Part shown: positions 47,937 through 60,719 of the stretch, piece by piece
Numbering within the stretch: position 1 is the stretch's first letter
Layout of the letters: each line of letters begins with the position of its first letter
NCBI GenBank assembly: GCA_914767715.1
Contig: OU612073.1
Span: forward strand, 558,001-622,000
Length of the DNA stretch: 64,000 bases
Direction: 5' to 3'
Origin: Membranipora membranacea
Lineage: Eukaryota > Bryozoa > Gymnolaemata > Cheilostomatida > Membraniporidae
Made by a program: the position numbers and the translations under genes
The notes under the pieces: model-generated
Databases searched by the model: none
Told to the model about the DNA's origin: nothing
The model's input: only the letters and a program-made list of their open reading frames with translations

Positions 47937-48621
47937 GTATGTGAGAGTATCTTATACAGTCAGATAGTATACTTATATATCATCATGGTTGTTTGTTCTG
48001 CTTATTAGTGCTGAATCCAAACAGTGATCGAGGCAATAACACATGTAATGTTAAACAAAGTATTTTTTGTTTGTATAAGCTGACCATGGGCTATATACTT
48101 ACTCAGTTACATGGCTACAATAGTGAGATGTGATTTTACAGTAACCTGAGAATATGGTTATGATATCAGACTCTTATGCCCTGAGGGCATTATGGTCTGG
48201 TGAAATTACATTTTCCTATGAGACCAGATCTACATTTACCATAAAATACCACATAATGTCCCAAACTATCAGACCAAATTTACTGTGCAAAACATTTGGA
48301 GTTGTTTTTGTTATCATGCGGCATGTAAGATGATAACCTGTATATAGAGGAAAATGCACAGTAAACTGACATGGAAAAATGAGAACTTTTGGAATTATAT
48401 CAAATACCTAAATAGTGCGGCTTGCTAGAAGTTGAGCAAATAACAATCAAACCAAGCAGTATTAATTTAGTATTTCAGGTTGGTTAAAAATAAATGGGCT
48501 CCATTTAATGAAAAGCCCAGATTGATGGAAACAAAAGTACCAGATATTTTCATGTTTTTATCTCGTACTCAGGATTCCTCACCTATATATACATTGTGTA
48601 TGACGTGATGTTTTATTGTAG

Positions 48622-48762
48622 ATTATCACAGTTAGATCAGCTCAAGGTGCTGGATATATCGAGTAACCCTGCATTAGGAGCTGTACCAGAGGGAGTGTAT
48701 AATCTGACACAACTTACTGAGCTGAGAATGCGTGACTGTGGGATCACAGAGATAAGTGACAG
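48622..48762 (+). CDS. LRR cassette exon B5
   Basis: 141 nt, phase 2-2. Variable residues SSNPA and RMRD. Confidence 0.86.
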
Positions 48763-49444
48763 GTATGTCAGAGTATCTTATACAGTCAGATAGTACATTT
48801 ATATATCATCATAGTTGTTTGTTCTGCTTATTAGTGCTGAATCCAAACAGTGATCGAGACAATAACACATGTAATGTTAAACTAAGTTTTTTTGTTTGTA
48901 TAAGCTGACCATGGGCTATATACTTACTCAGTTACATGGCTACAATAGTGAGATGTGATTTTACGGTAACCTGAGAATATGGTTATGATATCAGACTCTT
49001 ATGCCCTGAGGGCATTATGGTCTGGTGAAATTACATTTTCCTATGAGACCAGATCTACATTTACCATAAAATACCACATAATGTCCCAAACTATCAGACC
49101 AAATTTACTGTGCAAAACATTTGGAGTTGTTTTTGTTATCATGCGGCATGTAAGATGATAACCTGTATATAGAGGAAAATGCACAGTAAACTGACATGGA
49201 AAAATGAGAACTTTTGGAATTATATCAAATACCTAAATAGTGCGGCTTGCTAGAAGTTGAGCAAATAACAATCAAACCAAGCAGTATTAATTTAGTATTT
49301 CAGGTTGGTTAAAAATAAATGGGCTCCATTTAATGAAAAGCCCAGATTGACGGAAACAAAAGTACCAGATATTTTCATGTTTTTATCTCATACTCAGTAT
49401 TCCTCACATATATACATTGTGTATGACGTGATGTTTTATTGTAG

Positions 49445-49585
49445 ATTATCACAGTTAGATCAGCTCAAGGTGCTGAATATCAGTTATAACCGTGCACTAG
49501 GAGCTGTACCAGAGGTAGTGTATAATCTGACACAACTTACTGAGCTGAGAATGCGTGACTGTGGGATCACAGAGATAAGTGACAG
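49445..49585 (+). CDS. LRR cassette exon B6
   Basis: 141 nt, phase 2-2. Variable residues SYNRA and RMRD; LKVLNI for LKVLDI. Last cassette before the long intron, positionally equivalent to A4. Confidence 0.86.
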
Positions 49586-51503
49586 GTATGTGAGAGTATC
49601 TTATACAGTCAGATAGTACATTTATATATCATTATGATTCTTGATTTTGTATTAGCTTAGCCTGAGCTGTATTTTCTCCTATACCCGGCTGTGAATAATA
49701 TGGAAATATTCCCTGATGGCAAGTTTCACCGAATCACATTTTTTGCAAACCAGATTTAAATTTACCCTTTGACACCCATCTATTAAAAATATCAACAGAA
49801 TATTTGTGTGTGCAAAATTATTAGGAGTTGTCTCATATTTATCACAGATACTTCATAAACGATCACAGATACTTCACTCTTTATTCAATATTAATATTAG
49901 AGAATATAGTTGTCACATCATGAACCAGTGATATCATGAATAGCTTATTCGCTTTCGGCCCATCGTTATCAATAGCTGTGTACAGGTGCTTAGTTGGCTA
50001 TTTATCTTGTTAGTTCTATTTCAGTATATCAATTATTGTTAGTATTGTAATCATAATCATCGCTCAGGCCAAGCAATAAAAATCTCGAAGCCCAACCTTT
50101 CCATTCTTGATAAAATACCTCTTTTTTTTTATTGGAATTTTATCATAACATGAACGTGAATTTAATGCCATCACGAATAATTTCAGGCAGCTCTGTCATG
50201 TGATATATGGTTATGCGGTTGATGTAGCCTCCAGTTTTTATCTTCCAGTCAGACAGTCATTACCACTATGCCTTGACTTCATTACAGCCCTCCGTACAGT
50301 TGTTCTCTTTGTTGTGTCCTGCCGCGATTTCAGATCAGTCTCTCAGTTTTTTTATGTATCGTTAAGTTGCATCCTTATATCTGGGCCTAGGTCTAACCTG
50401 ACTTTCCCTCTCATGGCTTTGGGAGTACAGTTTATGTCCAGGAAGCGGATCATTGTTCATCAAGTTTACGTTGGAACGATCTCAGGTTTCTCTCTATGAG
50501 AATAAAATAAGCTGTACCAGACAGGAAGGCATTGGAGCACAATCCACGGTCTCAATATACCTTATCTTATCACATCATCCTGTATTCGTCACGTCTCTCA
50601 GTTCTCTCATCATGTAGGCATTTGCTTCTTAACTTGTGTCCTCTATATCGTCCAGCTTTCATCTCCATGTATATATACATATATATAATATAAATATTGC
50701 CTTATAATCAACGCTGTGTATCTTTGGCTCTGGTGGCAACAACGCACTGTCCTCAGTAAAAAACATCTCTCTTACTAGAATAGGTGTCTGGCGGGGCGAG
50801 CTATTGTCTTGTAGCATTGAGACACTCTAAAGAGATCTGCCTAATGCATTGTCTATATGAGAATCCCTTCTTTTGTATCCTTGGATGCAAATTTTAGTAC
50901 AGTGTAAGCTGGTTAATTCGGACTTCATATTTGGGAACTCCCGTTGATTCAGACAATGAAAATTGGTCCCTTCAGCCAGATCTCAGTGCATTCTAATGTC
51001 ACTTAATTCAGACTCGGCTTAATTAGGCCGAAGTTTTGTGGTCTCCAGAAGTTTGAATTTGTCTGTCCTTGTTTGGGGTCTGCTCATTGTCAGCCTAATT
51101 GTCGTATTAATCTAGGAATGTCACTGAATTTAGGTCAAGATCTAGGTCTCACCCTTTATTTTCAGAATGAAATACTATCACAGGTTATTGCTTCAATAGA
51201 TATTGTAGTGTTTATATAATAATATAGGTGTGGTTTTCATGCACTCTTTTGAGATATTGATATTGATTATGATACCTCAATGTCTTTAGGTCTTCCTCAA
51301 GTAAAGAAGGGTTAATTCCTTTACCATAAAAACAAATATTGTTTTGAAATGTGTAAATTTACCCTGAATAAAAATAACCATGTGTGGAAAGGGAAAAGCA
51401 GGTCATCTACCCGTGATAATCTACATTCTTCTCTGCAGATGCAGTTTTATAGTTTGGATGCAGCTTTGAATGTGTTCACTTTACAGAGTTTTATGTATTG
51501 TAG
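49586..51503 (+). other. Long intron before LRR-Roc exon (unit B)
   Basis: Counterpart of 15049-17416, shorter by about 450 bp. Contains a B-specific stretch just before the exon (about 51360-51495). No supported exon. Confidence 0.6.
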
Positions 51504-52632
51504 ATTGTCAGATCTCACAGAGCTTGAGGTACTGGAAATAGCATGGAATGAGTTCATCACACTCCCTACAGCAATTCTCAAATTGACTAAACTGAAGACA
51601 CTGGTCCTTGTGAATAACAAAAGTCTGCAGTCATTAGATTCCCGTCTGTTACTTCTACCTGCTCTAAAGAAGCTGGAATGCAGAGGTTGTGAAGCTCTGA
51701 TATATCCACCTTATGCAGTCTGTCAGCAGGGTCTGCAGGCTGTAAAACAGTATTACACAGATCTCGAACAAACAGGAGGAACAAAACTTCCTATAGTCTC
51801 TGCTGCAGTGATAGGAAACAGGATGGCAGGTAAAACTAGTCTGATAAACAGTCTGAAAGCCCGAGAACGTAAACTCACGTATCGTAACAAGGAGGGAGAG
51901 TATGATGACACAACAGAGGTGTTCAAAATAGAAGAGATTGAAATGGGAGATTCACAGTTAAAGATCTTTGACTTTGGAGGTGACAGAATATATCACTTGA
52001 CGTATGTTATTACAATCCGTAGTAATTACATTCCAATAGTCGTTGTGAATATGGAAGAGTTTGATCAGCTATCTACGTCTAAGGGTTGTAAGGAAGCAGT
52101 GAGAATTTTAGCACTAGACTACATATCTCACCTTTATACATCAAGCCCTCGGCTTGACTCTCCCTTCGTTGTTCTCACACACAAAGACAAACTCAGCCCT
52201 GCAAAGTTTGAAAGCAGAGCAACTGAGCTCTCTGATTCTCTCAAAACGCTCTGTTCAGAAATGATGGAGGAGGAAAGGCACTTCTCAAAAGGAAAATCCG
52301 AGTTTTGCAAAATTCTTATCTTCTCAAAGGACAAGCAAATTATCTCCCCTCAAGATATATTCACACTGGGCCAGGATGATGTAAACAATGAGGTCATCCT
52401 TCGCATTCTCTGTCAGCTTCAGATGAGAGCAGAACCATTCTTCACTACCATCCCCAAACTTTGGGAGCTTCTTCTTCTATTCTTTGACAGTATGGCACAT
52501 TTGCCATTCATTCTTTTTGTTGAGGTGAAACAGAGATTCCCTGGTGATGCCGGCTTCACAGTGCGCATTAATAAAGGTGCTACGGGCCGCCATAGTATGG
52601 CGGCCCGTAGCACCTTTATTAATGCGCATTAA
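51504..52632 (+). CDS. ROCO gene B: LRR-Roc exon truncated in COR
   Basis: Acceptor TATTGTAG, then LRRs, Roc (GNRMAGKTS, DFGG, THKD all intact) and the start of COR up to PGDAGFTV, where homology with A ends at 52562. The frame runs 23 codons into the inverted-repeat end of a DNA element and stops at 52630-52632. The rest of COR and the whole caspase are absent from unit B. The LRR part differs from A at many exposed residues (HIGG/EIAW, YLGFNR/VLVNNK, DCVYC/ECRGC), the Roc part at very few. It could encode a receptor without an effector, or be a dying copy. Confidence 0.85.
52563..52627. repeat. Perfect 32-bp palindrome of two element ends
   Basis: 52563-52594 is the exact reverse complement of 52596-52627, with one G between. 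The right arm is the left terminus of the large element; the left arm is therefore a stray inverted terminus facing it. It sits precisely at the break in the COR sequence. Confidence 0.92.
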
Positions 52633-53310
52633 TTAACATGCTAACTCGCTAAGTCGCTAATGCGCATTAGTTAACATGCTAACTCGCTAACTCGCTAATG
52701 TGCATTAATTAACATGCTAACTCACTAACTCGCAGTTAAACCTGTTTTGGGTAATGACTGTATTATCAAAGATGGGCTTTGTGATAGGCACTTACACCAC
52801 TACCATACCTGCCATGACCCTGGAACTATTTCAAACTACTTACATGGGAGATTGTGAGATGCCAATTCTTCTTGATCAATCATTGAGTCAATGAGTCAAT
52901 GTCTTAGGTCTGTTGTATTATTATTTACATCACATGTTGGTCATGTGATCGCACTCTTATGTGGAGGATACAAATGGATTGTGGCTCTTTGGTTTTGGAG
53001 TTAGTTAGTGGATCACCATGAGGAGCCTGAAGCAGACAAATTAATGAAGAAACTTATACATAGATAGTTAAATGAGTTAGGGCTGGCCAGCTATAAAGAA
53101 CCACAAGAAGAACACTTACCAGGTAACATTACTTTACAGCAAGGTATCACTCACTCATTTTGGCCAAAGTTGCATGCATGGATAGCCATGGATTTACATG
53201 CAACAGCCCATGGGAATGGGTCTTGATGGATGGCCCTAGCCTAGACTGCTCTGCAATCTTTCTATCCAACCCACAGGTCTACTCCAAAACCTGGGATTTC
53301 ACTCCAAAAT

Positions 53311-53424
53311 CCCTATTTTCACACCTCAAATAACACAGGTTGGATCACAGGTCTTCTCCAAAACCCCAGGTTTTTGGAGTAGACCTGTGATCCAACCTGT
53401 GTTATTTGAGGTGTGAAAATAGGG
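53311..53424. repeat. Long hairpin, about 55-bp arms
   Basis: CCCTATTTTCACACCTCAAA at the left is the inverse of TTTGAGGTGTGAAAATAGGG at the right; pairing continues through AACACAGGTTGGATCACAGG to a short loop near 53368, with few mismatches. Confidence 0.9.
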
Positions 53425-53512
53425 TGACTCAAAATTAGTGACTGGAGTTTTGGCAGGTCTGGTACTTCATTACAGTCAATGTTGTATGACAAATTTCCAT
53501 CAATCATTTTGT

Positions 53513-53755
53513 TATGCGCAGTTCTAAGAATGCGCAGTTTTAAGAATGCGCAGTTTTAAGAATGCGCAGTTTTAAGAATGCGCAGTTTTAAGAATGCGCA
53601 GTTTTAAGAATGCGCAGTTTTAAGAATGCGCAGTTTTAAGAATGCGCAGTTCTAAGAATGCGCAGTTCTAGAAATGCGCAGTTATAACAATGCGCATTTC
53701 TAACAATGCGCAGTTCTAGCAATGCGCATTTATAATAATGTGCAATGTTTTGTGT
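53513..53755. repeat. 16-bp minisatellite, about 15 copies
   Basis: Unit AATGCGCAGTTTTAAG repeated head to tail; copies toward the right end vary (AGTTCTAG, AGTTATAAC, ATTTCTAAC). The core TGCGCA is self-complementary and also forms the centre of the terminal subrepeats (AATGCGCATT). Confidence 0.95.
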
Positions 53756-56170
53756 ACTTTTCATTCAGTGATTACTTTAATATGTATTTTGGTTTCTCAC
53801 CTTATTCATGTTACTGTCATCTCAAGTGGATCACCCTATTCTTCCGAAGAGTAGACAACTCTCCTTTAGTTGCCATACCTTTAGATTTTGTGTGACATAT
53901 GATGTGATATTATTTCTTGGTAATAAAATCATGATGGCTAATTAAGTCCAGCTCCAAACCTCATATTACGTTTGTCTTGGTTTGATATATTGTTCCAATG
54001 TTCCGGGACCTAAATTGTTTCCGCTTACGGTTTTAATAATCTTTTATAGATATTCCATACTATGTCTCCGTTACATTAATCTTTGATAATCTTTTTCCCA
54101 CAGTGAAACCGCTGCATATAGTGTAGTGTCTAGCCTACAGAACTGTTGGGTTAGTCCAGAACATAAGACATGTCTATATACTTGGGTCGAAGTATGAAGA
54201 GAGAGTATCCAAGACTGCACAAATCCGCACAACACTTGTACAGTTTCTTCTCACAACGGGGAGAATTCTCCCTGCTCCAAAGCTAAATAATGATACTTTC
54301 AAATTTCAAATTAAACTCATTGTCATTTTATTAGGAAATAGTGTGGTGATTTTTCGGGTTGTTTATTTATTGCAAAATACCAGTTTAATGATAAATATAT
54401 ACATATGATGAAAAATTTTGTTTTAAATATAAAAATGGAGGAGGAGAAAAATTTAATTGGTTTGATAGCTTTGCTGCAGGAGTCATTGCTCTCACCATTC
54501 AGAGTAAGCTCTATGACTTTCTAAAAAGGAGAATAACAACACAGTTGGTTTCCTACAATGCATTTGGTCCAACTACTCTGATACAGCAGGGATACAGTGC
54601 TTCTTTCAAGACTCCTTTGTATTCTAAGGAGTTGTCCTCTCTTGTTCAGAGGTCTCAACTCAATAGTTGAACGATTCGTTAGATTGAATGGTAACAGAGC
54701 CAGATGGTACACTCAAAGTAGGGCTCATATAGTAAAAAGTGATCACGCACTTAGAATTTGCCTAGATGACCTTTATTATTTGTTTGTTATTTTTGCAGAG
54801 AAACTAAGCTAGGACTTACTTGAAAGACCCTACACAGTCTTTAGTGTTTCAAGCAAACTTGACTACCTGAAAATGCCAATCTTAAAATCTGTGTGTCATG
54901 TCATTGTACTGATCCAGATAGCATATCTTGACAAACTTTGTTGGTGCCCCCTCCTCAACCAACATAACCAACATCAAGGTTGTCATGACAGGCCATTAGC
55001 TGGTTTACTTACATCTTTTTTTAAGACACCGAAGTTAACGTCGATTCTGATTAGGTGCAGCCCTATAGAGATCCCCCATCTTCTCGATCACTACAGTATC
55101 ATTGTAACCCAGTGCCCTCTCAGCACCTTCGAAAGATAGACATATCCATTACTAGCAGGCAGCAAAGGCAGTGCATGCAGGCAAACAAAATTGGGGTAAA
55201 ACATAGCATAGCCTAATAATGCAAGAGATTGGCCTTAGCCTAGCTCAACTAAGTTTAAGTAATTTCTATTTATCTAAACCAAGTTCTCTCAAACTCTTCT
55301 CCTTGACAAACAGATAAAAAAAACTGAGCAATGTAGATTGAAATGGTCGCCGCCAACCAGGTTGTATTAATATATTTATCAACATACAAACAACTCACTC
55401 TCAATCCTCTGATTTGAGGTTTATCCGAACTCCACACACAATTGTCAATATATCTGCAATAAAAATTAGTATGAGGATACAACACAAATAGGTCTTTATG
55501 GCCAATGCCAATCTTATCCTTTCAGTCAAACAATACTGCTCAAGTCTCAAGATCAACTGGATACTGTATCTTTGCTGCAACGAGCTTGATTTCTGTACTG
55601 AGACTAAGCAAAGAAAATGTTTACTTACATGTACCAGTCGGTGCTTCCTGAGTAGAACTTATTGGCTTTTTTTTTCTTTTTTTGGGGTCAAGATGAGTCC
55701 TTCATCTAAAAGCAAAATAATTTTGTGTTATCAATTGGTGAAATGTCGGGTACTAATTCTGAAGTCGCATTTTCACTCTTTCTAAAATTAACAACACAAG
55801 TGGCAGCTTATAATGTAACTATGGGTTAACAACGGATAGGATCCATGATATTCATCTTGGGCAGGAACCATCTCAAAATTGAAACCTTGGTCGCCAATAA
55901 CTGTCAACAGATGTTAGTTGATATTGCAGATACCTAAAAAAATAACGTATAGCTGCTCATAGATGGCTGGAGTTGTCATCCCCTTTTCCGTGACATTGCA
56001 ACTCCAAGACGATGTCAATAAAGTAGACCTGGCTGATATTGATGACTTCTTCCTGTGACGCCAGCTACCAAACTGGGCTACTTTATTGTATTGTCAAAAT
56101 CAGTGAGGGCAAATCATTTTATCAGATGTTTTGGGAAGAGGCTGACTTGAATTTCATTATAATATTATAT

Positions 56171-56389
56171 CTATTCTGAGTCAGATTCATCTGGTGGGCC
56201 CGCTACTATGATTATTCTTTGATCGGTCTCTAGGTTGGTAATGTATTTTATCTCATGAATAAATCTTAAATTGTGACTCACCAAAAGCAGTCTTTGGATC
56301 TAATGTTGGTAGTGATAAAGGTATACCATTGTCATCATGCCTTCCATTGTTATCATTTGTACCATCGCTCTCTTCTCCATCACCATCAT
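56171..56389 (-). CDS. Unknown gene inside the large element, two C-terminal exons
   Basis: Minus-strand exon 56389-56282: acceptor TTTAAAG, 108 nt, encoding an acidic Gly/Asn/Asp-rich stretch (DGDGEESDGTNDNNGRHDD) then NGIPLSLPTLDPKTAF, ending at donor G/GTGAGT. Minus-strand exon 56205-56171: acceptor ATCATAG, phase compatible (1 to 2), encoding VAGPPDESDSE and stop TAG. The consistent splice signals and phases argue for a real gene, with upstream exons somewhere toward 58250 that I could not identify. No family is recognised; it may be the element's own transposase C-terminus or a captured host gene. Confidence 0.5.
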
Positions 56390-58128
56390 CTTTAAAATAT
56401 TACAATTGAATTATTTTTTGCAGTCCAAGGATTTCACTGGGCACAAAATTGTTATCTTGAGGACCCTAACAAACCGCTGGTCATTTTTACTGTATTGCCA
56501 ATTGTATTGACAAGGGGTTTGAGTGCAACAAATCTATGATGGTGTTCATTTTAGGATACATTTTAATATATATATTACAGTATAAAGCGGAAAATAGGGT
56601 GAATCAAGGTGTGAAGAAACTGTTTTTTTTACCAATTTACTGCGTCTATTCCCGCCAGCCGGATAATATTGGCAATTCATTATTAGGGCCCTGTTTTAAT
56701 TAAAGTTGACAAAAGCCTGGTCTTCAGTCAGGGGTTCAATAAAAATAATTAAATCTTATTGGTCAAATCCAATGCTCTCTGGGGGCAGAGGACAAATTGT
56801 ATCCGAACTGGGCTGGCCTCTACAATGACAATACTTTGACCAGATTGTTTACCAAACTTTGAACTACTAAAAGTAAAGGCTTTGACACAAAGCTCAAATC
56901 AAGGCTAAATATCTGAATACAAGGTGTGAAGACTGGGATTTTGGATGTGAAGAAGGTAAAGCTTATAAATGGCATAGTATGGTTACGGTAATGGTCCCAT
57001 CCTGACAATCCCAGGGAGGGTAGGCTACTCCCATAAAATTATCCACTAGGCTCATGTTTGTGAATGACATTGACAATCACTCTGAATACATGGGCGCCTG
57101 AAGAGAAAAAGTGATGCAATTTCCACTTACCTTGAGAAAAAGACCAAAAAAACATAAAACCAGGGGTATGTAACAAATATCTTGCTATAAAGGACAATTT
57201 GGCTGAATATTTGTGTGCGACCAGGTGGTGTGACCTGAGCATCATTGCATGAGCATTGCACTTCATTTGTTGAAACCTCTTTTTAAGCCTTTAAGAATAT
57301 GATTGGGATTGTAGGCACTCTCTGAAGTTCTAGAACTGGAACTCAATCCCTAAGTTGGCATTAGCTTTTTTAACATGCCGGGATTTACTTGTCCTCCAAT
57401 TATATATACATCCAATATATGTTGCATTAGATTAGATATTTCTAAATATCTCTCACATTGATCATGAGACGAAACCATACCAATAGAACCACAACAATGA
57501 CCCTTGCGTCTTGGCCTACAACTAACCCAACATATATATCTTCCTTAATACCTTGATTAGAGCGACATGAGCAAACCATTGACAAAAAACCATGTTTTCC
57601 AACTTAAAACATGTCCATTCACAGACAGCAGGTCACTGACAGTTGATTTGATGAGTTGCAGCCTTGTGTGTGTCTGGTTCCCTGATAACACTAGTGACAT
57701 AGGCCTATGAACAGCTTAGTAGATACTTCATTAACGCACAGTTGACACCACAATATGTAGTAGTAACTGTGCAAAATCAATCTGAGGTAGGCCTACCTAC
57801 TACTATACTATGCAAGTTGCTAATCAATATTATATCAAGGACTCCTTGTTGATCATATACTTACTCATACTTAGTTTGAAAGGTTATCATTTGAGTACAT
57901 ATAACTGATGGAATAGTCTGCAAACTTTGTCCATCATGCTCTAATGTTGTACCAAACCAGAGAGTTACTTACTTACTTGGTACTTAGCCTTACCATACTC
58001 AGTGATGAATGGTATGAGGATACAGGTGTCATTTACAATAAAACTCCATCAGCAACAACACAACAAATTACATTGCTTGGTTCAAATCATTTTTTGGTGG
58101 AGGAGTAGTAGAGCAGAGATTAGTATGA

Positions 58129-58178
58129 CCTCTGTGATTGGTCTTATTTTGAAAGTAAGACCAATCACAGAGGCCATA
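58129..58178. repeat. Hairpin near right end of the element
   Basis: Arms CCTCTGTGATTGGTCTTA and TAAGACCAATCACAGAGG around a short loop; perfect complementarity over 18 bp. Confidence 0.9.
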
Positions 58179-59424
58179 TCAAGACAGTGATAGCCCGCAC
58201 ATGCATAAAGACAGACCCAAAAATATTTCTGGAAATCTTTAATCTCTTAATGCGCATTAGCGAGTTAGCGAGTTAGCATGTTAACTAATGCGCATTAGCG
58301 ACTTAGCGAGTTAGCATGTTAGCTAATGCGCATTAATAAAGGTGCTATGGGCCGCCATACCTTACGACACCTGCTGTGTGGCAATGATAGCCTAGTTTAT
58401 CAGTGATCTACATGCCCAGTCAGATCACGAGAGTCAGTATGAAATAACGCTGATGTTGATCGTCACATATTGGATGGAAATTCAAAACATCGAGGAATTA
58501 CTCCCTGGAAAAATCAAAGGAGTAAAAGGTTTACTCCTTAAAATTTTGGACGTGTCCCAAGCTCCCTGCTGTTACACAAATCAAAAATGTCCCATCCTCA
58601 GATCGCGATAAACATTAAATCGACGACAAAATGCTTACAATGTGGCGTCTGGAGACCGTATTCAAAATATATTTGCGTCATTTGGTCGTATAGACCGTTC
58701 CATATAAGATAAAGTTGTAAGTACTATTCCAACTAATCGCTCACCTTTGCTGATTCACAAAAGGTTTGAAACACATTTTATTTAGCTGCAAATCTCTTCA
58801 AGACATTTTTTTAAAAGTTAATATAAATATTACTTAAACCGTTCTTCAACATGCACTAGAACCGGAAATCATGCTATATATCGGTGAGTACATTTCTGCT
58901 TCTCTTTATCTCCCATAGACTTAGTATAGTTTATTTAGGTAAAAGTATCACCCAATATAGCCATTAGCCTATTTTGTCAAGCTTTGTTCGTTGGGTGTCA
59001 AGACAGGCTACACCCAATATATAGGAGGCATGTGATGATAAAAGATTATTTAATAAGAACTACAGATGAAAGATTAGTTGTGCACCATTAGATACTTTGC
59101 TGAATCTCCAGTATACCTATGAAGGGTTTAATCTAACATTAGGCTATCGATAATCAGCATAATCCAGTAAAATGTTAATGAGTGTATTGAATGAGTAAAA
59201 GTTACCTGTGACGCTACAAGTATCACGTCCATTGTTGATATCTGCACCATGCTATTACAAGGGAATTCTATTAAGGTAAGAAATTTATTTTACCGTATAT
59301 GTTCAAAGAAATAATGTACAGGGCCTCTTTAATCTGCTCGATTCTCAGGAACAAACTTCTTTCTTGACTTTAAATTTGAGCGGATTACTTGTATTTGAAA
59401 TGGCAATAATTGGTCTGAACGAAT

Positions 59425-59900
59425 AATGGAACAACTTTACGGCCATTTTATTGATGGAAGAATGACCCAGGGTTTAATTTTATATCTTTCAAAAGCTTTT
59501 GATACAATAAATCACAGTGTTCTAATAAGTAAACAGATATTTTTTTCAGATATTATCCCCCTCATAGCGACTGTAGGAAAATTATCTTTTAAATAGAAAA
59601 CAGTTTGTATTGGTATGAATTAAGTCGGTTTACTGCCTGTCATGATCGGTGCTCCCTAGGGTTCGGTTCTCGGCCAGCACTATTTATAATTTATAATGTT
59701 GACCTTTTAAATGTATAACCTGATCTAAATTGAAATTTTTTTGCTGACAATCCTAATAATTTTAGCACTGAACCTGAAATTACGAAGAGCAATTTACCTC
59801 TGATAAATGAATGGTGTATCACCAACTGTCTTGTCATAAACAATGAGAATACCTTTTTGAGACCTCGAACAACATTTTTAACCAGAAGATTAACAGCTCA
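59425..59900 (+). pseudogene. LINE reverse transcriptase relic
   Basis: Plus-strand frames broken by stops encode, in order, LSKAFDTINHSVLISK, then G-A-P-stop-GSVLGQHYL (the GxPQGSxLGP motif region with a stop), then NLPLINEWCITNCLVINNEN. This is the palm-to-thumb order of non-LTR reverse transcriptases. B only: it is part of an insertion relative to A 29919-30100. Confidence 0.75.
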
Positions 59901-60589
59901 TATTCCGGAACTTTTTTAGAAGAAAGAGGAACAGCATAACTATCTATGAACATTTTAGAAGCCTGAAAAAGGAATTAGATTTAACCCTGATGATGATACA
60001 AGCACTCGGTCCAGCCATTGAGCAGAATCTAGAATTAGAGTTCTGAGGCCACGCAAGTGACAGCCAGATAGGACTCTGTGTGACATCAAGGGAATTAAAC
60101 CAGGGGTCACAGTTCTCATATTTTTGAAAAACTAAAAATCATGCCATTACAAATGCTTTGTGAATATAAAGTTTTGAAACTTTTATTTATTTCATACTCA
60201 ATTCAAAATATTTTCAATATGATAACAAACCTTGAATACAACGCTTGATCCAACAAACTTGAATTTATGAAAACCAATAACAAGCGAGGAGAGAGGTCCT
60301 TGTTAAGAAATTGCATAGGCTTGTTCAAAAAGTTCATACCGGAGGTGTGGGTAGGGCCAGAGTGCAATCATGCTAGCCTTCATGACGCCGGTAATAGCAT
60401 CAGAAAAGACCAGTCAAAACCCTTCAAGCCAAGACATAAAGTTGGTCAAATTTAGAGAGTCAATTAACTTGCCATAACCCACAGAGTTGGCGATTTGACG
60501 GCGCAATATTTGGTTGCAATTTCTGCAACACATACTAGCCTTCAGAACAATGGGGCCCAACTACCCCAAGAGAAAAAAATTCAAATGTA

Positions 60590-60650
60590 GAAACTTCGAG
60601 ACTTGAACAGTGAAGGAGATGGCTCTAACCAACTGAACCACCCCCTACTC
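60590..60650 (-). mobile_element. Degenerate tRNA-derived SINE head
   Basis: Minus strand reads GGGGGTGGTTCAGTTGGTTA then GAGCCATCTCCTTCACTG and GTTCAAGTCTCG, keeping recognisable A and B boxes of the SINE family seen at 30975-31202. Confidence 0.55.
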
Positions 60651-60719
60651 TGATCGAGCAATCCGCAGCTGTAATGTGACTAAAAAAAAGTACAACGTGG
60701 CTTGATCTCCTATGGTTAT

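Larger units (their letters stand above)
45300..49630 (+). repeat. Six tandem LRR cassette units (unit B)
   Basis: LRR exons start at 45398, 46238, 46983, 47796, 48622 and 49445, spacing 745-840 bp. The second unit lacks about 130 bp of intron near 46577; the other introns fall into two subtypes (GGTTATGATATTTGTCTATT and GGTTATGATATCAGACTCTT) which are also recognisable between units A and B. Confidence 0.93.
52596..58359. mobile_element. 5.8-kb DNA element with long composite terminal inverted repeats
   Basis: Left end TATGGCGGCCCGTAGCACCT followed by three 38-39-bp subrepeats (TAATGCGCATTA, TTAACATGCTAACTCGC) to about 52736. The right end, 58246-58359, is the inverse with two subrepeats, ending GCTATGGGCCGCCATA. 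Inside are a 16-bp minisatellite, a 57-bp-arm hairpin, and at least two minus-strand exons of an unknown gene. No transposase signature was recognised, so the class is unassigned. The flanks show no target-site duplication because the insertion is accompanied by a 10.4-kb deletion relative to unit A. Confidence 0.8.

Noticed and set aside
51349-51503. N-terminal extension of the B LRR-Roc frame
   Set aside because: Not present in unit A and not LRR-like; the conserved acceptor at 51503 marks the exon start.
53513-53755. CRISPR-like array
   Set aside because: The repeats are contiguous 16-bp units with no unique spacers, in an animal-type genome; it is a minisatellite.
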